From contig CP023454.1 of NCBI GenBank assembly GCA_002356635.1, positions 930,001 to 994,000 on the forward strand: DNA of 64,000 nucleotides. The letters run 5' to 3'. Shown one piece after another: positions 6,353 through 15,944 of the stretch (the stretch's first letter is position 1; every line of letters starts with the position of its first letter). This DNA is from Rhodobacteraceae bacterium QY30. Lineage in GTDB: Bacteria; Pseudomonadota; Alphaproteobacteria; Rhodobacterales; Rhodobacteraceae. The notes beneath the pieces are model-generated. The model did not search any database. It was not told the origin of the DNA and saw only the letters and a list, made by a program, of their open reading frames with translations. The translations under genes and the position numbers were made by a program.

Positions 6353-7636
6353 ATGGATTCGATCATCGTGAAGGGCGGCGCTGAACTGCGCGGGCAGATC
6401 CCGATCGCAGGGGCCAAGAACGCCTGCCTGACGCTGATGCCGGCCACGCTGCTGTCGGACGAACCGCTGACCTTGACCAATGCGCCGCGCCTGTCGGACA
6501 TCCGCACCATGACGCAGCTTCTCTCCAGCCTGGGGGCCGAGGTGGCGCAGTTGCAGGGCGGGCAGGTGCTGGCCATGTCCAGCCATGACCTGAACAACCA
6601 CACCGCCGATTATGACATCGTGCGGAAGATGCGCGCCTCGATCCTGGTGCTGGGGCCGATGCTGGCGCGCGACGGCCACGCCATCGTCTCGCTGCCCGGC
6701 GGTTGCGCCATCGGCGCGCGCCCCGTCGACCTGCACCTGAAGGCGTTTGAGGCGATGGGCGCCGAACTGGAACTGCGCGATGGCTACGTTCACGCCCGCG
6801 CGCCACACGATGGCCGGGGCAGGGCGCTGAAGGGGGCGGTGATCGATTTCCCGATCGTGTCGGTCGGCGCCACCGAAAACGCGCTGATGGCGGCGACGCT
6901 GGCGCATGGCACGACCGAGATTCGCAATGCCGCGCGCGAACCCGAAATCGTCGACCTGGCACGATGCCTGCGGGCCATGGGCGCCCAGATCGAAGGCGAG
7001 GGGACCTCGACCATCACGATCCAGGGGGTCGAACGCCTGCACGGCGCGACGCATCCGGTGGTGACCGACCGGATCGAGCTTGGCACCTACATGCTGGCCC
7101 CAGCCATCTGCGGCGGCGAGGTCGAATGCCTGGGCGGGCGGATCGACCTGGTCGGCGCCTTCTGCGAAAAGCTCGATGCTGCCGGAGTCTCGGTCGAGGA
7201 AACCGAACGCGGCCTGCGCGTCAGTCGCCGCAATGGGCGGGTCGAGGCCGTGAATGTCACGACCGAGCCTTTCCCCGGCTTCCCGACCGACCTTCAGGCG
7301 CAGATGATGGCGCTGCTCTGCACCGCCAGCGGCGTCAGCGTGCTTGAGGAGCGGATCTTCGAGAACCGCTTCATGCATGCCCCCGAACTGATGCGGATGG
7401 GCGCCCGGATCGACGTCCACGGCGGTCATGCGACCGTCACCGGAGTCGAACGGCTGAAGGGCGCCCGCGTCATGGCGACCGACCTGCGCGCCAGCGTCAG
7501 CCTCATCCTGGCCGGTCTTGCCGCCGAAGGCGAAACCGTCGTCAGTCGCGTCTACCATCTGGATCGCGGCTACGAACGGGTCGAGGAAAAGCTGGGCGCG
7601 GTGGGGGCACGGATCGAAAGGATTCGGGGAGAATGA
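6353..7636 (+). CDS. murA: UDP-N-acetylglucosamine 1-carboxyvinyltransferase
   Basis: 427 residues, full length. Transfers enolpyruvate from PEP to UDP-GlcNAc, the first committed cytoplasmic step of peptidoglycan synthesis. The N-terminal [15 protein letters not shown] motif and the catalytic loop [15 protein letters not shown] with the attacking cysteine at residue 118 are present, so fosfomycin sensitivity would be expected at this site. The C-terminal inside-out barrel repeats are complete ([33 protein letters not shown], then the [13 protein letters not shown] region). It overlaps the next gene by four bases (ATGA), indicating translational coupling to the DUF2948 protein. Confidence 0.97.
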   Translation: MDSIIVKGGAELRGQIPIAGAKNACLTLMPATLLSDEPLTLTNAPRLSDIRTMTQLLSSLGAEVAQLQGGQVLAMSSHDLNNHTADYDIVRKMRASILVLGPMLARDGHAIVSLPGGCAIGARPVDLHLKAFEAMGAELELRDGYVHARAPHDGRGRALKGAVIDFPIVSVGATENALMAATLAHGTTEIRNAAREPEIVDLARCLRAMGAQIEGEGTSTITIQGVERLHGATHPVVTDRIELGTYMLAPAICGGEVECLGGRIDLVGAFCEKLDAAGVSVEETERGLRVSRRNGRVEAVNVTTEPFPGFPTDLQAQMMALLCTASGVSVLEERIFENRFMHAPELMRMGARIDVHGGHATVTGVERLKGARVMATDLRASVSLILAGLAAEGETVVSRVYHLDRGYERVEEKLGAVGARIERIRGE

Positions 7637-8112
7637 GCCGGGACGCCACGTTCGAGGACGGCGCCGAGGGGGCGCTCACACTCCGGGCGGAAACGCCCGA
7701 GGATCTGCTGGTCATCTCGGCCCTCGTCCAGGATGCGGTCCTGCCGATCACGGAAATCCGATGGAACAGCCGCAGCCGCCAGCTGGCGCTCCTGCTCAAC
7801 CGCTTCCGCTGGGAAGACCGCGAAAAGGCCGAGGCGCGCCAACGCCGCTACGAACGGGTCCAGTCGCTTCTGGTCCTGTCGGACGTGACACGGGTCGCCA
7901 GCCAGGGCATCGACCGCCACGACAAGGACACGATCCTGTCGATCCTTTCGCTGACGTGGGAACCGGCGAACGACGGCACCGGCCGCGTCGTCCTGACCCT
8001 GGCGGGCGACGGCGCGATCGCCGCCAGCGCCGAATGCCTGTCCGTCGATTTGCGCGACGTGACGCGACCCTACCTTGCGCCGTCCCACCACGCGCCAAAA
8101 CACCCCGACTGA
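7633..8112 (+). CDS. DUF2948 family protein
   Basis: 159 residues, coupled to murA by an ATGA overlap. It matches the alphaproteobacterial DUF2948 family: an N-terminal [18 protein letters not shown], the central [16 protein letters not shown], and a C-terminal block on the sequence [14 protein letters not shown]. It appears soluble, without signal peptide or transmembrane segment. Function is unknown; the fixed neighbourhood with murA in this lineage hints at an envelope or cell-cycle link, but that is inference from context only. Confidence 0.85.
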   Translation: MSRDATFEDGAEGALTLRAETPEDLLVISALVQDAVLPITEIRWNSRSRQLALLLNRFRWEDREKAEARQRRYERVQSLLVLSDVTRVASQGIDRHDKDTILSILSLTWEPANDGTGRVVLTLAGDGAIAASAECLSVDLRDVTRPYLAPSHHAPKHPD

Positions 8113-8120
8113 CCGGTTTC

Positions 8121-8168
8121 CCCTTTCATCTTGGCCCAAATATCCCCGCCGGAGGCAGCCTCGGCGGG
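8121..8168 (+). terminator. 3'-end element with AAATATCC box and GC hairpin
   Basis: Downstream of the DUF2948 stop, a pyrimidine-rich stretch, the box AAATATCC and a hairpin with arms CCCCGCCG/CGGCGGGG. It overlaps the last codons of the convergent guaD. A second element of the same layout lies at 37391-37437. No T-run follows, so termination is a guess. Confidence 0.35.
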
Positions 8169-9460
8169 GCAGGGCGCGCGGCCAGCCGCCGACCCGCCAC
8201 GCGCACGTCGCGGATCGCCCGGTCGTCGCCCATCATGATCGTCGGGAACAGCGCCTCCCAGAAAGTCTCGGCCCGGGCCGCGCGCTGGGCGATGGCCGGG
8301 GTCGAGGCCAGGTCGACCACCACCAGGTCCGCCTCCATCCCCGGCGCCAGGTTGCCGATCCGGTCCCCCGCCCGCAGCGCCGCGGCCGATCCGGCGGTGG
8401 CCAGCCACCAGAGCGCGGACGGGTGCAAGGGGTTGTGGCGCAGCTGCGCCACCTCGTAGGCCGAAGCCATCGTCCGCAGCATCGAGAACGACGATCCGCC
8501 GCCGGTATCGGTCGCAAGTCCGATGCGCTGTCCTTCCGCCGACAACCCCGCCATGTCGAACAGCCCCGATCCGATGAAGGTGTTCGACGTCGGACAATGG
8601 ATCAGCGCCGCCCCCACCTCGGAAAGGCGCGCCCGTTCGCGGGGGGTCAGGTGGATCGCGTGACCATAGACCCCGTTCCGGCCCAGCAATCCGTGCGCCT
8701 CGTACGTGTCCAGGTAGTCCCGCGCATTCGGGAACAGATCCCGCACCCAGGCGATCTCATCGGTCTGCTCGCTCAGGTGCGTCTGCATCAGGCAATCGGG
8801 ATGCGCCGCCCAAAGCGCCCCCAGGGCCGACAACTGCTCGGGGCTTGAGGTGGGCGAAAATCGCGGCGTGATGACATAGGACAACCGGTCGACGCCATGC
8901 CACTTCGCCAGCAGCCGCGCGCTGTCGTCATGTGCGGATTGCGCCGTGTCGCACAGGCCTTCGGGTGCGTTCCGGTCCATGCAGGTCTTGCCGGCCCAGG
9001 CCCGCAAGCCGCGGGCTTTCGCGGCGGCGAAGAAGGCATCGACACTTTCGGGATGGATCGTCGCGTAGCTGCACATCGAGGTCGTGCCATGCGCCAGCGC
9101 CAGGTCGAAGTACCGCTCCGCCACTTCGCTCGCATGGGCCGGGTCGGCAAAACGCATCTCTTCCGGGAAGGTATAGGTGTTCAGCCAGTCGATCAGCCGC
9201 TTGCCCCAACTGGCGATGATGCCCGTCTGCGGAAAATGCACATGCGCATCGACGAACCCCGCCGAAATCAGCGCCGCGCCGTAGTCCGTCACCGCCGCTT
9301 CGGGATGGGCGCGGCGCAGGTCGTCGCCCTCGCCCACGGCAACGATCCGGCCGCTGTCCACCAGCACGCCGCCGTGTGCCGAATGGCGGGCCGCGTCGGA
9401 CCCATCCACCAGCGGGTTGCCGCAGAATGCCAGTGTCTGCCCGATCAGTAACTCTGCCAT
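8126..9460 (-). CDS. guaD: Guanine deaminase
   Basis: About 444 residues, an amidohydrolase that deaminates guanine to xanthine in purine catabolism. Zinc ligands are visible: HVHFPQ near residue 70, QTHLSEQ, GHAIHLTPRE and TDTGGG. The signatures TFPEEMRFADP and NTFIGSGLFDM are typical of GuaD rather than other deaminases. ATG 9460 (MAELLIG) is chosen as the start because a GGGG sits nine bases upstream; ATG 9469 is the alternative. It converges on the DUF2948 gene with 13 bases between stops. Confidence 0.93.
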   Translation of the reverse strand: MAELLIGQTLAFCGNPLVDGSDAARHSAHGGVLVDSGRIVAVGEGDDLRRAHPEAAVTDYGAALISAGFVDAHVHFPQTGIIASWGKRLIDWLNTYTFPEEMRFADPAHASEVAERYFDLALAHGTTSMCSYATIHPESVDAFFAAAKARGLRAWAGKTCMDRNAPEGLCDTAQSAHDDSARLLAKWHGVDRLSYVITPRFSPTSSPEQLSALGALWAAHPDCLMQTHLSEQTDEIAWVRDLFPNARDYLDTYEAHGLLGRNGVYGHAIHLTPRERARLSEVGAALIHCPTSNTFIGSGLFDMAGLSAEGQRIGLATDTGGGSSFSMLRTMASAYEVAQLRHNPLHPSALWWLATAGSAAALRAGDRIGNLAPGMEADLVVVDLASTPAIAQRAARAETFWEALFPTIMMGDDRAIRDVRVAGRRLAARPAPPRLPPAGIFGPR

Positions 9461-9587
9461 CACCTGCATCCCCGATTGCTGTCATCCGGATAGTAACTGC
9501 CGATGGGGCCGGGGTAAATTTGCCTGGGGCCACTGTTTCTTTGAAAGTGCTTCCGTTATGGTCGCGCCAATCACGCGGGGGGGGCAC

Positions 9588-10973
9588 ATGGTCGAAACCG
9601 AGCTTCACGGACCCGAACGCGACGACGATGAATACAGTCTGGACGCAAGAATCGTCTCGGGCGTTCTGGACGCGGTCGAGGCGGGGGATGCCGCCAGGGT
9701 TGCCGAACTTGCCGAAGACCTGCACCCCGCCGATATTGCCGACCTTCTGGAACAGATCGGTCCCGCCGACCGCAGGGCGCTCATTGCCCTTTGGCCCGAT
9801 GCCATCGACGGCGACGTGCTGTCTGAACTGGACGAAGGGCTGCGCGAAGACCTGATCCCGACCCTGCCGCATTCGGTTCTGACCGAGGCGGTGCGCGAAC
9901 TGGACAGCGACGATGTCGTCGACCTGATCGAGGATCTGGAAGAGCCTGAGCAGGAGATCATCCTTCGGGCGCTGGGCGAAAGCGACCGGGTCGCGGTCGA
10001 GCAGTCGCTGGCCTATCCGGAACATTCCGCCGGTCGTCTGATGCAACGCGAAGTGGTGACGGCCCCCGAACACTGGACCGTGGGCGACGCGACTGAATTC
10101 CTGCGTCGGGGCGACGATCTGCCCGATCAGTTCTACCATGTCATCCTGGTCGATCCGCGCCACCGGCCCACCGCCTATGTGACGCTGGGCAAGATCCTGT
10201 CGTCGCGCCCGCAGACCCGGCTGCGCGACATCACCGAGGACAGTTTCCGCACCATGTCGGTTCTGGATGAGGAAGGCGACGTCGCCTATGCCTTCAACCA
10301 GTATCACCTGATCTCGGCCCCCGTGGTGGACGAGGATGACCGGCTGGTCGGCGTGATCACCATCGACGACGCGATGGCGGTCCTGGATGAGGAGCACGAG
10401 GAAGACGTGCTGCGCCTGGCGGGCGTGTCCGAGGAAAGCTCGGTGTCCGACGGGGTGTTCGATGTCGTCCGCCAGCGGCTGCCCTGGCTGGTCATCAACC
10501 TCTTCACCGCTTCTCTTTCGGCTCTGGTGATTTCGCAGTTCACCGGCACCATCTCGCGGATCGTGGCGCTGGCGGCGCTGATGCCCATCGTCGCCTCGAC
10601 GGGCGGCATCGCCGGGACGCAGGCGCTGGCCGTGGCCGTGCGGGCGCTGGCCACGCGCGACCTGACCAGTTCGAACGCCGGCCGTGTCGTCAAGCGCGAG
10701 ATGATGGCGGGGCTGACCAACGGCGCATCGCTGGCGATCGTCCTGGGGCTGGCGGGCGGGCTGATCTTTGCGAACCCCATGATCGGTCTGGTCCTGGGCA
10801 TGGCCATGATCGTCAACCAGCTGATCGCCTGCCTGGGCGGGGTGATGGTTCCCCTGTTCCTCCACCGCATCGGGCTTGATCCTGCGCTGGCCTCGGGTAC
10901 CTTTGTAACCACCCTGACCGATGTCATGGGATTCCTTGCCTTTCTCGGCTTCGCAACATGGATGCTCATATGA
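9588..10973 (+). CDS. mgtE: Magnesium transporter MgtE
   Basis: 461 residues, a Mg2+ channel of the inner membrane. Domain order is as in the family: an N-terminal MgtE_N helical superhelix rich in Asp/Glu (residues 10-125), two CBS domains (130-255) that sense Mg2+, a connecting helix, then five membrane helices in the last 170 residues with the pore motif ASTGGIAGTQALAVAVRAL. Start ATG 9588 is preceded by a run of Gs serving as ribosome site; ATG 9558 in frame is less likely. The stop overlaps the start of the folate gene (ATGA), so the two are translated together. Confidence 0.95.
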   Translation: MVETELHGPERDDDEYSLDARIVSGVLDAVEAGDAARVAELAEDLHPADIADLLEQIGPADRRALIALWPDAIDGDVLSELDEGLREDLIPTLPHSVLTEAVRELDSDDVVDLIEDLEEPEQEIILRALGESDRVAVEQSLAYPEHSAGRLMQREVVTAPEHWTVGDATEFLRRGDDLPDQFYHVILVDPRHRPTAYVTLGKILSSRPQTRLRDITEDSFRTMSVLDEEGDVAYAFNQYHLISAPVVDEDDRLVGVITIDDAMAVLDEEHEEDVLRLAGVSEESSVSDGVFDVVRQRLPWLVINLFTASLSALVISQFTGTISRIVALAALMPIVASTGGIAGTQALAVAVRALATRDLTSSNAGRVVKREMMAGLTNGASLAIVLGLAGGLIFANPMIGLVLGMAMIVNQLIACLGGVMVPLFLHRIGLDPALASGTFVTTLTDVMGFLAFLGFATWMLI

Positions 10974-11530
10974 ACGCTCACGCCGATCTGGTCGAACGCA
11001 AGGCGCTGGCCCGGGCCGAGGCCCTCGCCCGCCGCAAGCTGGCCCATGCCTTGCGCAGCGACAGCGCCGCCCGGTACCTGACCGAGGTGCTGGCGGACCA
11101 GACCGGCAAGGTTCTGGCAGGGTATGTGCCGATGCGGACCGAGATCGATTGCCTGCCCGCGATGGCCGCGCATTCGGGGCTCGTGGGCGTTCCGGTGATC
11201 GTCGGGATCGGACAGGCGCTGCGCTTCCGGGCCTGGAGCCCTGAGACCGAAATGATCCCTGGCGATTTCGGCGCGATGATCCCGGCCGATGGCGGCTGGG
11301 TCGAGCCGACGGTGTTGATCGTGCCGATGCTGGCGTTCGACTCGCGCGGATTCCGGCTGGGGTATGGCGGCGGTTTTTACGACCGCACCCTTGAAGCGCT
11401 GCGGGCGCGGGGTCCGGTGACGGCCATCGGATTTGCCTACGCCGACCAGCAAGTCGACGAGGTGCCGATCGAACCCACCGATCAGCGCCTGGACATGGTC
11501 GTCACCGAACGGGGAGTCCTGCGCCCGTAG
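10970..11530 (+). CDS. 5-formyltetrahydrofolate cyclo-ligase
   Basis: 186 residues. ATP-dependent conversion of 5-formyl-THF to 5,10-methenyl-THF, returning stored folate to one-carbon metabolism. The family signature LGYGGGFYDRTL is present near residue 130, with the nucleotide-binding N-terminal Arg/Lys helix (ALARRKLAHAL) and a C-terminal DMVVTE. ATG 10970 overlaps the mgtE stop by ATGA; ATG 10958 in frame is possible. Pairing with mgtE may reflect only operon economy, although the enzyme does need Mg-ATP. Confidence 0.93.
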   Translation: MNAHADLVERKALARAEALARRKLAHALRSDSAARYLTEVLADQTGKVLAGYVPMRTEIDCLPAMAAHSGLVGVPVIVGIGQALRFRAWSPETEMIPGDFGAMIPADGGWVEPTVLIVPMLAFDSRGFRLGYGGGFYDRTLEALRARGPVTAIGFAYADQQVDEVPIEPTDQRLDMVVTERGVLRP

Positions 11531-11535
11531 GCGCC

Positions 11536-12171
11536 TCAGCCTCGCCGCCGGCGCATCGACAGCAGGCCGACACCGCCCAGCACGAAGGCCAGCAGGCCGC
11601 CGCCCGCGGGAAGCGGCACTGCAGCCGGAGCGATGTTGTTCAGCGTCACGTCGTTCAGGTCGAAATGTCCGCAGGGCGCGTCGCAGGTCCCACGGTTGAC
11701 GGGATAGGTCAGCGCGATCTCCAGACGGTCGATTCCGGCAAAGGCGGCGCCCAGAAGGATCGACTGCACGGTGCCGCTTTCATCCTCCAGGATGTAGCTG
11801 GCCGAGCCGACCAGCGCCCCGCCGAGAAAGCCCGAGACGAACAGGTTGTCCGTCAGCCGGTCCCGCTTGCCCTGGAAATTGTAGCCCAGCGAGGTGAGCG
11901 TGAAACCTGCGGCGTCGAACAAACCGCCGGTGACGAAGCGCAAGGTCGATGCAAGGCCGGTTCCGGCGTCGTCGACATGCAGGGCGCCGGGGGCGGTGAA
12001 CCAGGCCAGGGTGCCGTCAAGCCCGCTGACCGTGATGCCGTTTTCACTGTAGCTCGACGCCATGGCGCCTTCGTCCGGCAGGCTGCCGAAGCTCATCGTT
12101 GCCGTCAGTCCCGGCGCAGTCGAGGCCGCAACCACCGCCACCGCGGCCAAAGTTTTCTGAACCATCTTCAT
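11536..12171 (-). CDS. Exported VPLPA-CTERM protein
   Basis: 211 residues. An N-terminal signal peptide (residues 1-24, VAVVAASTAPGLTA) is followed by a beta-rich, Gly/Ser/Asn-containing body with two nearby cysteines (CDAPC), and then a C-terminal sorting signal: VPLPAGGG, a short hydrophobic helix and the RRRR end. This three-part tail is the PEP-CTERM-related VPLPA-CTERM signal recognised by an exosortase, so the protein is probably delivered to the cell surface or matrix. No exosortase gene is in this window. The start is at MKM, ATG 12171. It converges on the folate gene with five bases between stops. Confidence 0.8.
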   Translation of the reverse strand: MKMVQKTLAAVAVVAASTAPGLTATMSFGSLPDEGAMASSYSENGITVSGLDGTLAWFTAPGALHVDDAGTGLASTLRFVTGGLFDAAGFTLTSLGYNFQGKRDRLTDNLFVSGFLGGALVGSASYILEDESGTVQSILLGAAFAGIDRLEIALTYPVNRGTCDAPCGHFDLNDVTLNNIAPAAVPLPAGGGLLAFVLGGVGLLSMRRRRG

Positions 12172-12380
12172 GTTTGCACCCGTCCACCCTGTTGCGCCAT
12201 TTCGGCTTCTTCCGCCACCGCACCCCGCCTTGGCGCGTCTGCCCTTTCTGCAAGACGCGGACCAGCCAGCACCCGGCACATCCCTGCGTCTTCCCGCGTG
12301 GAACGGGACAGACGGTGCGGGGGTTCCCGCCGATCCGCTTTTTCTTGCCAGAGGTCGACGCGCGGCATAGTCAGGGAGAC

Positions 12381-13193
12381 ATGAAGATACTCTATCTGGG
12401 CGATGTGGTCGGACGGTCGGGGCGCGCGGCGATTGCGGCGCGGCTGCCGGGTCTGCGGGCGGAATGGGCGCTGGATTTCGTCGTGGTGAACGGCGAAAAC
12501 GCGACGGCGGGCGCTGGCCTTTCGGCCGAGCACGCCAAGGGGCTGCTGTCGGCCGGGGCCGACGTGGTCACCTTGGGCGACCATGCCTTCGACCAGAAGG
12601 AAATGCTCTCCTACATCGAGACCGAGCCACGGATCATCCGGCCGCTGAATTACGCCAAGACCGCGCCGGGACGGGGCGCGCGGGTCTATGATGCGCCGGG
12701 CGGCCGGAAGGTGCTGGTGGCGCAAGTGCTGGGTCAGGTCTTCATGAAGCGGCCCTTCGACGATCCGTTCTCGACCGTCGATGCGGTGCTGCGCAGCCAT
12801 CCGATGGGCGGCATCGTGCAGGCCAGCATCATCGACATCCATTGCGAGGCGACCAGCGAGAAGATGGGCGTCGGCCACTGGTGCGACGGCCGCGCCAGCC
12901 TAGTGATCGGCACGCATACCCATATCCCGACGGCCGACGCGATGATCCTGCCGGGCGGTACGGCCTATCAGTCGGACGCCGGCATGTGCGGCGATTATGA
13001 CAGCGTCATCGGCATGGAGAAGATGGAGCCGATGCGCCGCTTCGTGACCGGCATGGTCAAGGACCGGTTCCAGCCGGCCGAGGGCGAGGCAACACTGTCG
13101 GGCGTCTATGTCGAAACCGACGACCGCAGCGGCAAGGCCACGCGCATCCGCATGATCCGCGTCGGCGGCCGTCTGGAAAGCGCCTTGCCTTGA
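12381..13193 (+). CDS. YmdB-family metallophosphoesterase
   Basis: 270 residues matching the YmdB/TIGR00282 family, dinuclear-metal phosphodiesterases that hydrolyse 2',3'-cyclic nucleotides in characterised members. Metal-binding motifs in order: GDVVGR near residue 7, VVNGENATAG, TLGDHAFDQ and the C-terminal GTHTHIPTAD. The start ATG 12381 follows AGGGAG. An upstream open frame to 12099 overlaps the divergent VPLPA-CTERM promoter and is not used. The stop overlaps the TTG start of the next transporter gene. Confidence 0.92.
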   Translation: MKILYLGDVVGRSGRAAIAARLPGLRAEWALDFVVVNGENATAGAGLSAEHAKGLLSAGADVVTLGDHAFDQKEMLSYIETEPRIIRPLNYAKTAPGRGARVYDAPGGRKVLVAQVLGQVFMKRPFDDPFSTVDAVLRSHPMGGIVQASIIDIHCEATSEKMGVGHWCDGRASLVIGTHTHIPTADAMILPGGTAYQSDAGMCGDYDSVIGMEKMEPMRRFVTGMVKDRFQPAEGEATLSGVYVETDDRSGKATRIRMIRVGGRLESALP

Positions 13194-14086
13194 ACCCAGG
13201 CCGCCTGCGGTTGCTGGGGATTCTGGTCCTGCTGGGGATCGGCTGGGGCGCCACGCAACCGTTAAGCAAGATCGCGGTGCAAGGCGGCGCGGGCCATTTC
13301 GCGCTGATCTTCTGGCAGGCCTGCATTGCCGCCGCCTTTCTGGGGGCGCTTCTTCTGATCCGGCGCAAGCCCTTGCCGCTGACCGTCGAGACGCTGCGCT
13401 TTGCGCTGGTGGTGGCCTGCCTTGGCACGGTAATCCCCGGCTACACCTTCTATCGTTCCATCGCCCACCTGCCGTCGGGGATCATGTCCCTGATCATCGC
13501 CGCCGTTCCGATGCTGGCCCTGCCGATGGCCGTCGCGCTGGGCCGCGACCGGCTGACGGGGGCGCGGCTTCTGGGATTGCTGCTGGGCCTTGCCGGCGTG
13601 GCGCTGATCGCGCTGCCGGGATCCAGCCTGCCGGACCGGTCCATGATCCTATGGCTGCCGCTCGCCCTGGTTGGCCCGTTGTGCTACGCGATCGAGGCGA
13701 ACTATGTTGCCCTGCACAATGACCTGAAGGCCGATGCGATCCAGGCCATGTTCCTGGCGAGCGCCCTGGCGGTGCTGCTGTCGCTGCCGCTGGTCATCGG
13801 CTCGGGCCAGTGGATCAACCCGGTGACGCACTGGACCTGGCACAACAGCGTCTTCATCCTGTCCTCCACGCTGAACGCCGCGCTTTACGCGACGTATGTC
13901 TGGCTGGCGGCGCGGGCCGGGGCGGTCTTTGCCTCGCAGTCTTCCTATGTCATCACGGGGGCGGGGATGGTCTGGGCGATGCTGCTTCTGGACGAAACCT
14001 TCAGCCCCTGGATCTATGCCGCCCTTGCCCTGCTTCTGGGCGGTCTTTTCCTGGTCAGTCCGCGCCCGCGGCGGGCCGTGGAATGA
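13190..14086 (+). CDS. EamA/DMT-family transporter
   Basis: 298 residues with ten predicted membrane helices in two EamA repeats (about 6-135 and 150-290), the drug/metabolite transporter fold. A TTG start at 13190 overlaps the phosphoesterase stop, giving translational coupling. The N-terminal GIGWGATQPLSKIAV matches the WG-x-xxxx motif of EamA repeat one. Substrate unknown; the family exports amino acids and metabolites. Confidence 0.88.
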   Translation: MNPGRLRLLGILVLLGIGWGATQPLSKIAVQGGAGHFALIFWQACIAAAFLGALLLIRRKPLPLTVETLRFALVVACLGTVIPGYTFYRSIAHLPSGIMSLIIAAVPMLALPMAVALGRDRLTGARLLGLLLGLAGVALIALPGSSLPDRSMILWLPLALVGPLCYAIEANYVALHNDLKADAIQAMFLASALAVLLSLPLVIGSGQWINPVTHWTWHNSVFILSSTLNAALYATYVWLAARAGAVFASQSSYVITGAGMVWAMLLLDETFSPWIYAALALLLGGLFLVSPRPRRAVE

Positions 14087-14164
14087 ACGGATTGGAATAA
14101 TCTTCTACCGCGACGCAACCGGATCGTATAAGTCTACCGAAAAGGTCGTCAAATCGGAGCGCAC

Positions 14165-15943
14165 ATGATCGGACTGGACATCCCCCTGGCGATGCAGCCC
14201 TTCGTCGCGCTGGGCATCGTCGCGGTCATGTTCCTGCTGTTCCTGCGTGAAACCATCCCGACCGAGGTCGTGGCGATGGGCGGGGCGGCGATGATGCTGG
14301 TCCTGGGCTTCCTGCCGGTCGACGGTCTTGGTGGTGTCCTGTCGAATTCCGCGCCCTGGACGATCATCTTCATGTTCCTGATCATGGGGGCGATGCTGCG
14401 CACCGGCGCTCTGGAAGGCATGTCGCGGCTGGTGGAAACCCGCGCCACCACCCATCCGCGCGCAACGGTCGCCGCGCTGTTCCTGTTCGTCGTCGTGGCT
14501 TCGGCCTTCATGAACAACACCCCGGTCGTCGCGGTGATGATTCCCGTCTTCATGCGGCTGGCGCAGCGCCTGAACGTCCCGGCCTCGCGCTTTCTGATGC
14601 CCTTGTCGCATTTCACGATCCTGGGCGGCATGATCACGCTGATCGGCACCTCGACCAACATCCTGGTCGATGGCGTGGTGCAAAAGCAGGGCGGCGCGCC
14701 CTTTCCGATCTTCGAGATCGCGCCCGTGGGTCTGGCCGTCACGCTGGCGGGCGGGTTGTTCATGGCGCTGTTCGCCCGCCACCTGGTGCCGGACCGTCAG
14801 TCGATGGGCATGTTCCTGTCGGACCAGCGCAAGATCAAGTTCTTCACCGAAGTCGCCGTGCCCGAGGAGTCCAGCCTCATCGGTCGCAAGGTGCTGGAAG
14901 TCGAGATGTTCAAGCGCGAAGGCGTGCGAGTCATCGACGTTCTGCGGGGCGATGCATCGCTGCGCCGCGATCTGGCACCGGTGGAGCTGCGGGCGGGTGA
15001 CCGCGTGGTGTTGCGCACCGAAATGGCTGAGCTGCTGAACCTGCAAAGCCACAAGGACGTGCGCATGGTCGACAAGCTGAGCTCGGTCGAGACCGAGACG
15101 GTCGAGGTGCTGATCACGCCCGGCTGCCGCCTGATCGGCCGGTCGCTGGGCGAATTGCGCCTGCGTCGGCGGTATGGCGTCTATGTCCTGGCCGCCCATC
15201 GGCGGGACCAGAACATCGGGCGCAAGCTGGACGATCTGGTCGTTCATATCGGCGACACGCTTCTGCTGGAAGGGACGGCCGAGGACATCCAGCGCCTGGC
15301 GGCCGAAGTGAACCTGGTGAACGTCAACAAGCCGACGGAACGGCCGTTCCGCCGCGGCCGGATGCCAATTGCGATGGCCGCGCTGCTGGCGGTTGTCGTG
15401 CTATCGGCACTGGATGTGGCGCCGATCATGGTGCTGGCGATGCTGGCGGTTACGGTGCTTTTGGCGTCGCGCTGCATCGACCCGGACGAAGCCTTCGGCA
15501 TGGTCGATGGCCGGCTGATCGCTATGATCTTCGCCATGCTCGCCGTGGGCGAGGGGCTGGACAATGCCGGTGCGGTGAAGCTGATCGTCGATTTCGTCGC
15601 GCCGTGGCTCATGGACCTGCCACCGATCCTGGCGCTGGGGGCCGTGTATTTCATCGGACTGATCCTGACCGAATTCCTGTCGAACAATGCCGTCGCGGTG
15701 ATCTTCACGCCGATCGCGATGCACCTGGCTCTGAACCTCGGGCTGGACCCGCGGCCCTTTGCGGTAGCGGTGATGTTCTCGGCGACCGTCGCTTTTGCCA
15801 CGCCCATCGGGTATCAGACGCATATGATGGTCTACGGACCGGGCGGCTACCGCTTCACCGACTTCCTGCGCCTGGGCCTTCCGCTTGACATCGTCACCGG
15901 CCTGACTGCCGTGGTCGCCATCGCCGTCTATTATGGGATCTGA
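14165..15943 (+). CDS. SLC13-type permease with two RCK_C (TrkA_C) domains
   Basis: 592 residues. Twelve or so membrane helices split around a soluble insert holding two TrkA_C domains (about 215-300 and 305-385). The Na+/anion motif occurs twice: SAFMNNTPVVAVMIPV with GTSTNILVDG in the N half, and LSNNAVAVIFTPIA with TPIGYQTHMMVYGPGGY in the C half. This layout fits the bacterial SLC13/SAC1-like anion permeases for sulfate or dicarboxylates. TrkA_C domains commonly bind a regulatory ligand. Substrate not determinable here. The lipoprotein gene starts one base after its stop. Confidence 0.9.
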   Translation: MIGLDIPLAMQPFVALGIVAVMFLLFLRETIPTEVVAMGGAAMMLVLGFLPVDGLGGVLSNSAPWTIIFMFLIMGAMLRTGALEGMSRLVETRATTHPRATVAALFLFVVVASAFMNNTPVVAVMIPVFMRLAQRLNVPASRFLMPLSHFTILGGMITLIGTSTNILVDGVVQKQGGAPFPIFEIAPVGLAVTLAGGLFMALFARHLVPDRQSMGMFLSDQRKIKFFTEVAVPEESSLIGRKVLEVEMFKREGVRVIDVLRGDASLRRDLAPVELRAGDRVVLRTEMAELLNLQSHKDVRMVDKLSSVETETVEVLITPGCRLIGRSLGELRLRRRYGVYVLAAHRRDQNIGRKLDDLVVHIGDTLLLEGTAEDIQRLAAEVNLVNVNKPTERPFRRGRMPIAMAALLAVVVLSALDVAPIMVLAMLAVTVLLASRCIDPDEAFGMVDGRLIAMIFAMLAVGEGLDNAGAVKLIVDFVAPWLMDLPPILALGAVYFIGLILTEFLSNNAVAVIFTPIAMHLALNLGLDPRPFAVAVMFSATVAFATPIGYQTHMMVYGPGGYRFTDFLRLGLPLDIVTGLTAVVAIAVYYGI

Positions 15944-15944
15944 A

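Noticed and set aside
9470-9587. Mg-sensing riboswitch upstream of mgtE
   Set aside because: The 118-base leader is short and I see no extended multi-stem structure; no support for a known riboswitch class.
8928-10865. 645-codon open frame on the minus strand across mgtE
   Set aside because: It is antisense to mgtE, rich in His/Arg/Gln/Asp, with no domain motif; such frames are common opposite high-GC genes. mgtE has full family motifs.
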